DNA of 64,000 bases, from contig JAVRFV010002364.1 in NCBI GenBank assembly GCA_032716605.1, positions 1 to 64,000 of the forward strand, in the 5' to 3' direction. The notes under the pieces are model-generated. The model was not told the DNA's origin. It ran no database searches and saw only the letters and a program-made list of their open reading frames with translations. A program made the position numbers and the translations under genes. The DNA is from Paralithodes platypus. Taxonomy: Eukaryota > Arthropoda > Malacostraca > Decapoda > Lithodidae. Below are positions 57,706 through 64,000 of the stretch, one piece after another (the stretch's first letter is position 1; every line of letters starts with the position of its first letter).

Positions 57706-57843
57706 TGGTCATATCGAAACCTGACCTTCATTGGAGGTCAATTCTAAATAGTGGTCATATCGAAACCTGACCTTCATTGGAGGTCAATTCTAAATAGTGG
57801 TCATATCGAAACCTGACCTTCAATGGAGGTCAATTATAAATAG
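57706..57843. repeat. 46-bp minisatellite, 3 copies, with paired TGACCT/AGGTCA
   Basis: Units 57706-57751, 57752-57797 and 57798-57843, nearly identical. Each contains TGACCT, seven bases, then AGGTCA: two nuclear-receptor half-site consensus hexamers in everted orientation (ER7). Confidence 0.93.
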
Positions 57844-57899
57844 TTTGAGTATGATTTTGTTCGATCGCTTTAGAGCAGGATCTACATGCTTAGGTAAAT

Positions 57900-59640
57900 T
57901 GATCTGACAGAGTTAGACTGATATAATAATTATTATATCCAAAAATATATGATGTATATAGTGTACAATATCTAAATTCATCTGATCTTCCCAAGCCTTT
58001 CCTACATAATTATACTGACCTAATTCTGCCGTACCTCATTCCTGAATGACTTGACTTGACTTGACCTGACTGTAGTGAATATGACCTAACCTTACCATAA
58101 TGCCTAAATGACTTGGTCGAACTGATTTGACCTTGCTATAGACCTAAGTTACCCTAATTAAACATTATTATTTGACCCGTCTAAATTGATTCATCCGACC
58201 ATACTTGACTAGATTTGATAGAACTAAACCTGGATGTATTTAACCTGACCTTAGCTGGCTTAAATTGACCTGATTGTAGCCTACGTATATCAGCTTGTAT
58301 GAATTTGACTAGATAATAATTAACCTGGACTATTCTAATTTGTTTTTATTTCACATGATGATCCCGACATGATTTTAATTGACGTGATGTGGCATAACAA
58401 AAATGTACTAGATCGGAAAGGGCTTAGCTCGACTTCAACCTCTCTAAGCAACCTACGTCAATCATATATTATTACAGCTCACAATTAATCTTAATACATA
58501 ATGAGGAATAAGATTTGACCTTTTCTGACTTAGCCTAGCTTAACACAAAATATAGAAATGAGACCTATCTTGATACTGACCTAAACTGACTCAACTGACA
58601 GTAACCTGGAAGTGAATTATTATTCCATGTTTAACGACTTGAATGAAATTTAGTTAACATAGTTTAAGCTAAATATACAGTATATTTTAAGTATTTAACC
58701 CTTTCACGCTTATGACGCAATTTTGAGCCTATTAGGGATAATTTAAAGCCTTTGTTACCATCAAGGGTTTTTAGAAACCTTTAGTTTAGTTACTTCAACC
58801 CCTGCAGTTGTCTTTGAGTTAGCTGTGGGCAGAAAACTAATTTTGGAGAGGTAATTATTAGAGTGAGAGAACTCTATTTCTTATTGCTACTCTGGCAACC
58901 TCTGCGTCATAAAAGCGTGAAAGAACGAAGCATAACTTAATTATAAATTAATTCATATGATAGACCCTGACCTTGTTTAGATAGTGTGATGCAACTAAGA
59001 ATTTGAACGATATTTACTCTAACTAGTTGAAAATATAACCTTACGTTATGATAATCAACATGAAAATCAGTGATGTGAATTGAATCTGATTTTTAATGAA
59101 GTAATCCAATAGGACCTGAACTACCTGGGACTAACTTTTTATTCCTGATAAATCTAAGTGGCCAAATAGAAGCAATTTGTATACATTCCTTGAGGAATTG
59201 AGACCGAATCATACCAAACTGTTCAAGACCCTCAATTCATATTTAAATGACAGGACCAAACTTCGTTCAACCTAAACCTTATTGAAACGATGTGACCGAA
59301 TATTGCTACCATAATCTTCAATGACACAGGGCAACTGAGTAATATATGATTTAATCCACAATATAACTACATGGCCGAATCATATTCAATTGAACCTTAT
59401 AGAAGCGACGCGATCAAACCGGACTGAAATTTATCCTTATTGATATGATGAAACCGAATATATCCAACTTGACATTCAATGAAATTACACCACCTAGCCT
59501 GACCTTATTATCTTGTAAACCTTAAACAACATGCCCCAACACTGATCAACATTAATCCTTATCTAACCAACCCGACTTATATCCTAACTTAGGTGGTAAT
59601 GCAGGGAAATGAGGTGAGGCGCTAAGTTGACCTGACCTCC
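57900..59640. repeat. degenerate tract rich in TGACC/GGTCA-like words
   Basis: Words such as TTGACCT, CTGACCT, CTTGACTTGACTTGACCTGA (58045-58070 region) recur at irregular spacing without long frames. It looks like a decayed short-unit satellite related to the preceding minisatellite. The MITE at 58695 interrupts it. Confidence 0.5.
58695..58930. mobile_element. palindromic MITE, group E
   Basis: TTAA at 58695-58698, then CCCTTTCACGCTTATGACGC. The right end GCGTCATAAAAGCGTGAAAG is its complement. The right TTAA is decayed. Confidence 0.75.
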
Positions 59641-59774
59641 CTTCTCCCCTGACCCAGCCAATCACCCCAAGAGGCCGAGAGGGGGGGACAGAGGTCAATG
59701 TTGCTACTGGGGAACAGGTGGAGGTGTGGGTGTTTATATAGCTAAATTAATGTTATGCAAGGAGTATACGTACG

Positions 59775-59778
<4 letters not shown>

Positions 59779-59814
<36 letters not shown>
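59779..59814. repeat. (AG)n microsatellite
   Basis: About 36 bp of AG repeat. Confidence 0.9.
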
Positions 59815-59818
<4 letters not shown>

Positions 59819-60111
59819 AGAACAGTAGACAGCCATATACAGAATATATATATGGAGAGAAAGAGAAGTTGATATAGTTATAGATAGTGAAGATAGTGAA
59901 AGATTATAGATAGATACACAAATATTTACTATGCCATAAATATAAGACTAGGGAATTAAACCTACATGAGGGAAAGCAAAACATATGTGTTTCCCATATG
60001 TGGGTTTGCAGTGTTTACAAATGGAGGTGTAGCAGAAAGAGCGGGAGTGTAATGCGTAATGTATAATGAATGAAGTAGACTTAAATAGGAAAAAGGGGAA
60101 TAATATGCTCG

Positions 60112-60242
<131 letters not shown>

Positions 60243-60351
60243 ACGCAACAGAAGAACAGTGGATCCAATGTAAATACAAGAGCTTTCCTTTTCTCCCTTT
60301 GTCTCGCTACCCACACACGGAACCTGGGAACAGTGTATACTCTGTCAATAG

Positions 60352-60736
60352 TTAAGGGGGCCACCGTTTTTTTTTATCGTTCTCTCCTTTTCTCTCTTCT
60401 CCCTGGCTTGTATCCATTCGGCCCCATTCAGCCAACTGTTTTAAGACATTTATCCCCATTCAGGTGTTGATTTCTTCCTGGCGAGCGATAGCGAGCCAGC
60501 ATTGTGTTAAGAAATCCGGCTTCGCCGGAGACATTTTTCTATCGAAAAATGTACAAATTTAGCTTGCTATCAAAACAAATATATATATATGCTGGCTCGC
60601 TACCGCTCGCTAGGATAATATTGACACCTGGATGGGGTAAACGTCTTAAAACAGTAGGCTGAATGGGGCCGAATGGATACAAGCCAAAGAGAGAGGGAGA
60701 GAAAGAGAAAAAAAAAAGAGAGATGGCCTCCCTAAA
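60352..60736. mobile_element. MITE group A copy A6
   Basis: TTAA at 60352-60355; right end CTCCCTAAA is a decayed TTAA. Full palindromic arms with GGCGAGCGATAGCGAGCC and GCTGGCTCGCTACCGCTCGC. Confidence 0.87.
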
Positions 60737-60837
60737 AATACAAGGGGAGACAAAGTTTGAAAGATAGAGAACAATAGACAAACATTGAGAATGCATAAGG
60801 AAAATGAGATACGATATGTAATTATGTCAACCAACTG

Positions 60838-61045
60838 AACCATTTCTGTACCGGTGACGTTTACTTAACTTTATTCTGGCTCTTATTAGACAATTTGTAT
60901 TAAGTTTAGAATGGGCCTCCAGCATTAAAAAGGCTTCGAACTATCTCACTAAACCCTATTTACTACCTCAGATTCTTCTTAAACTGTACAAAATCCTCAA
61001 AAGATAGCTAGAATAAATATAGAAAGACGTCGCCGGCACAGAATG
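60838..61045. mobile_element. MITE group C copy C7
   Basis: TTCTGTACCGGTGACGTTTA at the left and GACGTCGCCGGCACAGAA at the right form the inverted ends; inner AGGCTTCGAACTATCTCACT is shared with C5. The flanking TTAA is decayed. Confidence 0.82.
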
Positions 61046-61070
61046 TGATGTGTATAAAAGGGTTCCATGT

Positions 61071-61206
61071 CATCTCAACCAGTAGCTCTCAACCAGTGCC
61101 AAATTAACCCAGACCAACCAAACCAGTGCCAAAATATAGTACTAACCTAACCTAACCTAACCGTATTGGTTGATTTGGTACTGGTTGAGAGCTACTGGTT
61201 GAAATG
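61071..61206. repeat. inverted repeat with TTAGG-type repeat in its loop
   Basis: Left arm 61071-61106 (CAACCAGTAGCTCTCAACCA core) pairs with right arm 61170-61206 (TGGTTGAGAGCTACTGGTTG core). Between them, 61144-61162 is four overlapping CCTAA units, the complement of the arthropod telomere repeat TTAGG. Confidence 0.85.
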
Positions 61207-61533
61207 GTCTGACCGGTCACCGTATAAAAGGTTATGTTTCTAAGATCAAACAATCATAACTCATATTAGTGGGACGTACTGTCAGTAATCGAGCTATGGG
61301 ATGTTTTATACATCACATTTAAAATATACTTTGGTAATATGTTACTTATTGACATTCACATTAATAGGCATATATATTTTTTGGAACATAGGCACTGTGA
61401 TATAAAATACAATGTAATGACAAATGATACACACATTTTAGATAGTCATTCTCAGTGCAACTCTGACTCAATGTATTTGTTATTAAATGTCCAGGGTTTA
61501 TGTGTATACCAGGAATATATCATAGTACATAAC

Positions 61534-61539
<6 letters not shown>

Positions 61540-61581
<42 letters not shown>
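61540..61581. repeat. (AC)n microsatellite
   Basis: About 42 bp of CA repeat. Confidence 0.95.
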
Positions 61582-61584
<3 letters not shown>

Positions 61585-61727
61585 CCATGAATAATATATC
61601 AAGTGAATGAGCAAACCCTTAACTTTCTACGTTAACATTACTCGGGTATTCAGGGGGAAGAATCTGGTATCATAAATACTGTTTAGGTGGCAAAGTTAGT
61701 GAATAATGCCCAGGAGGATGTCATATA

Positions 61728-62068
61728 TTAAGGGGGGTCATTTGTATCCATTCGGCCCCATTCAGCCTACTGTTTTAAGACGTTTACCCCCATCCAGGTG
61801 TCAATATTTTCCTGGCGAGCGGTAGCGAGCCAGCATATATATATATTTTTGTTTTGACAGCAAGCTTAATTTGTACATTTTTTGATAGAAAAATGTTTCC
61901 GGCGAAGCCGGATTTCTCCATACAATGCTGGCTCGCTATCGCTCGCCAGGAAAAAATCGACACCTAGATGGGGATAAACGTCTTAAAACAGTAGGCTGAA
62001 TGGGGCCGAATGGCTACAAGCCAAAGAGAGAAAGAAAAGGAGAACAAAAAATAGGTGACCCCCCTTAA
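61728..62068. mobile_element. MITE group A copy A7
   Basis: TTAA at 61728-61731 and 62065-62068 bracket 333 bp. Ends GGGGGGTCATTTG and (inverted) GGGGGGTCACCTATT. Left end is slightly shortened compared with A2. Confidence 0.88.
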
Positions 62069-62335
62069 GGCGGATATGCACGAGGGTTTTTTCTTGCAAC
62101 TTTTAATCTGCAACTATCTTGTCCTAATCCTTGAAACTTCTATAGTCTGTTATCCTTGAAACCTCTATAGTCTGTTATCCTTGAAACCGCTATAGTCTGT
62201 TATCGGCTGCTAGACTAACGTTAGGTTGTTAACATCGTTACAATAGAAATATATTTAAAATGCACTCGTATCAGAATTGTGTAAACAAATGTCGTGAGGA
62301 AATGCTCTCGTGTCAATATGCCTTTAGGTGTGTGT
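62065..62335. mobile_element. MITE group D copy D3
   Basis: Starts at the TTAA shared with A7: GGCGGATATGCACGAGGG, closing with CTCTCGTGTCAATATGCCTT at about 62307. Inside, a unit of about 31 bp (CCTTGAAAC(T/C)TCTATAGTCTG type) is repeated three times near 62130-62205. Confidence 0.7.
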
Positions 62336-62356
62336 GTGTGTGTGTGGTGTGTGTGT

Positions 62357-62432
<76 letters not shown>
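62331..62432. repeat. (GT)n microsatellite
   Basis: About 100 bp of GT repeat with GTG variants near the start. Confidence 0.95.
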
Positions 62433-62434
<2 letters not shown>

Positions 62435-62670
62435 CACCTAAAGAATTGGTGCAGCTGCAAATAGATGTAATTAAATATAATGTACAATTTGTGTATTAAT
62501 GTAACATTTGTATTATGTGAACATTCCAAATTTGTATATTCTTAAGATTATAAACACACAGATGAGTTGGTTATATTTTATATATGTACTGTATAGTTAT
62601 AGAAACACTGAATCTCTCTTCCAACCATCCTTTCCTAGTCAACTATGGACTGCCAACATCTTGCATTTCA

Positions 62671-63032
62671 TTAAGGGGAGGCATAGGTTTTTTCTCGACC
62701 CCCTTCTCCCTCATGTTTAGCCCCATTAGGTTTGAGATTTTAAAACGTTCGACCCATCAGTTTGGCTATTATACCATCTTTCGCCCCATTTCCTTGTCAA
62801 TTTTAAGACCTTTCGTGCCATTTAGGTGTCGAATTTTTCCTGGCGAGCAAGAGCGAGCCTCTCTTTTTTAGAAGAACTGGTCTGGAACATTTTTCTACCG
62901 AAAAATTTACAAATATATCTTGAAGGGGAATCTAGGGAGTGTTTTTTTTAAGCTTGATGGAGGGTTAGCGAGGAAACGAAAGAAATATATGAATAAATAA
63001 ATATACCACCAACAAACCACTACCCCCCTTAA
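62671..63032. mobile_element. MITE group B copy B6
   Basis: TTAA at 62671-62674 and 63029-63032. Contains AGCCCCATTAGGTTTGAGAT, GGCGAGCAAGAGCGAGCC, ACCGAAAAATTTACAAATAT and AAGCTTGATGGAGGGTTAGC. The right end lies within the adjoining tandem repeat, so the limit there is uncertain. Confidence 0.75.
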
Positions 63033-63240
63033 CCGCATATACCCCTTTCACCAACAAACCACTACCCCTCTTAACCTCATATACCCCTTTCACCAACAAA
63101 CCACTACCCCCCTAGGGGTAACCTCATATACCCCTTTCACCAATACTACGCATTACACTACAATATCGTCTCTTGATCACACACTTCACCAATGCTACAT
63201 ATCACCCACACCTTTCACCAATGCTACATATCACACTACA
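63003..63240. repeat. tandem repeat of about 48 bp and shorter derivatives
   Basis: CACCAACAAACCACTACCCC with AACC(G/T)CATATACCCCTTT recurs three to four times over 63003-63150. CACCAATGCTACATATCAC-type units follow to about 63240. Confidence 0.85.
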
Positions 63241-64000
63241 GTATCATCCCTCCGTGCATACCGTTCACCAATGCTATACAACACGCTACAATAATCGTCT
63301 CCTTAACCTAACAAGCTCTGTGGTTAGTTTGTGAACTCATGACTGCTAGACTATAGCTAATTTATGTCCAGCTGAGGATAAAGTGCTACGTTACTATCTT
63401 GATTACTCCGCTATTATGTACATTGTGTAGCTAAATATGTTGTTAATTATGAAAACTTAGCATTGCTACAACGCAGATACATAGTAGATTTATATTTGGC
63501 CATTAATTATCGAGAAATCGGGTTCCTAAGGGATTCAATTTACCATCAGCTGAAAATAAATATAGACTATAGTAACTAATAATAAATGGAAGCGTATGCA
63601 AAACAGATCACCAGCAGACACAGAAGACAAAAACACGGATCCTGGGATTCATATGGTATCTAGCTATCTGTACAAGAGTGATAAAGGTGTTCTGTGATAA
63701 GATATATATGTAATAAACTTGTATAAAGGTTTTCAATATTAACAAAAAGCTACTTATAATGTACTCTGATCCAGTATATATATTTTTTTTACAACTATGT
63801 AATTTCAAAATACACAATGGAGAATAATATAGATTACATATTCAGGCCAAATAGTAGACCATTTAGTTAACAAAAATAGGCTACTGTTGTGTATATTATA
63901 TGGTATGTGTTCTACCTGTACAATTATTTTATCTAAGCAAAGTTTCTGATCGTGTTCAAAATATGTACATTAATTAGGATTATAACCCATATTCATTAAA
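63241..64000. other. unassigned AT-rich sequence
   Basis: No gene, element end or notable repeat seen. Confidence 0.5.

Overview
This window is eukaryotic intergenic DNA that is almost wholly transposable elements and simple repeats. I recognise no bacterial gene and no confident host gene. Long (AG)n, (AT)n, (AC)n and (ATT)n microsatellites, tRNA-headed SINEs, a short TTAGG-type array, an APE-type LINE, a DIRS element, piggyBac relatives and Ty3/gypsy elements together suggest an arthropod, most likely a decapod crustacean. That taxonomic call is an inference from repeat content only.

Positions 1-8638 hold a DIRS-like tyrosine-recombinase retrotransposon whose left tip lies outside the window. 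It has a gag-like region, reverse transcriptase, RNase H, a methyltransferase-like region and a tyrosine recombinase, plus inverted terminal repeats and an internal complementary region. A short piggyBac-type element and a SINE interrupt its gag-like region.

Positions 8721-32719 are one LTR retrotransposon (element B), enlarged by nested insertions. A second complete LTR retrotransposon (element A, 12740-22620) lies inside B's gag gene. A degenerate piggyBac element with its own transposase (24285-28690) lies inside B's integrase. A piggyBac-type MITE (18314-18795) lies inside A's pol. B's 5' LTR carries one MITE, plus a SINE that itself contains another MITE. A and B both have gypsy-type proteins in the copia-like order protease, integrase, reverse transcriptase, RNase H, which defines the Gmr1 group. 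Both capsids carry a segment resembling the vertebrate SCAN domain.

Positions 32950-36010 are a 5'-truncated APE-type LINE on the minus strand, set between ATT-rich tracts. The rest (36.1-64 kb) is AT-rich DNA with long microsatellites, three LINE scraps, two SINEs, a 13-copy 32-bp minisatellite, a 3-copy 46-bp minisatellite and about twenty palindromic MITEs in at least five groups (called A-E here), most bounded by TTAA. One possible host exon (37172-37325) is noted with low confidence.

Most coding regions carry frameshifts or stops, so the autonomous elements look dead. Several insertions can still be undone on paper at a single TTAA, which gives a relative order of events.
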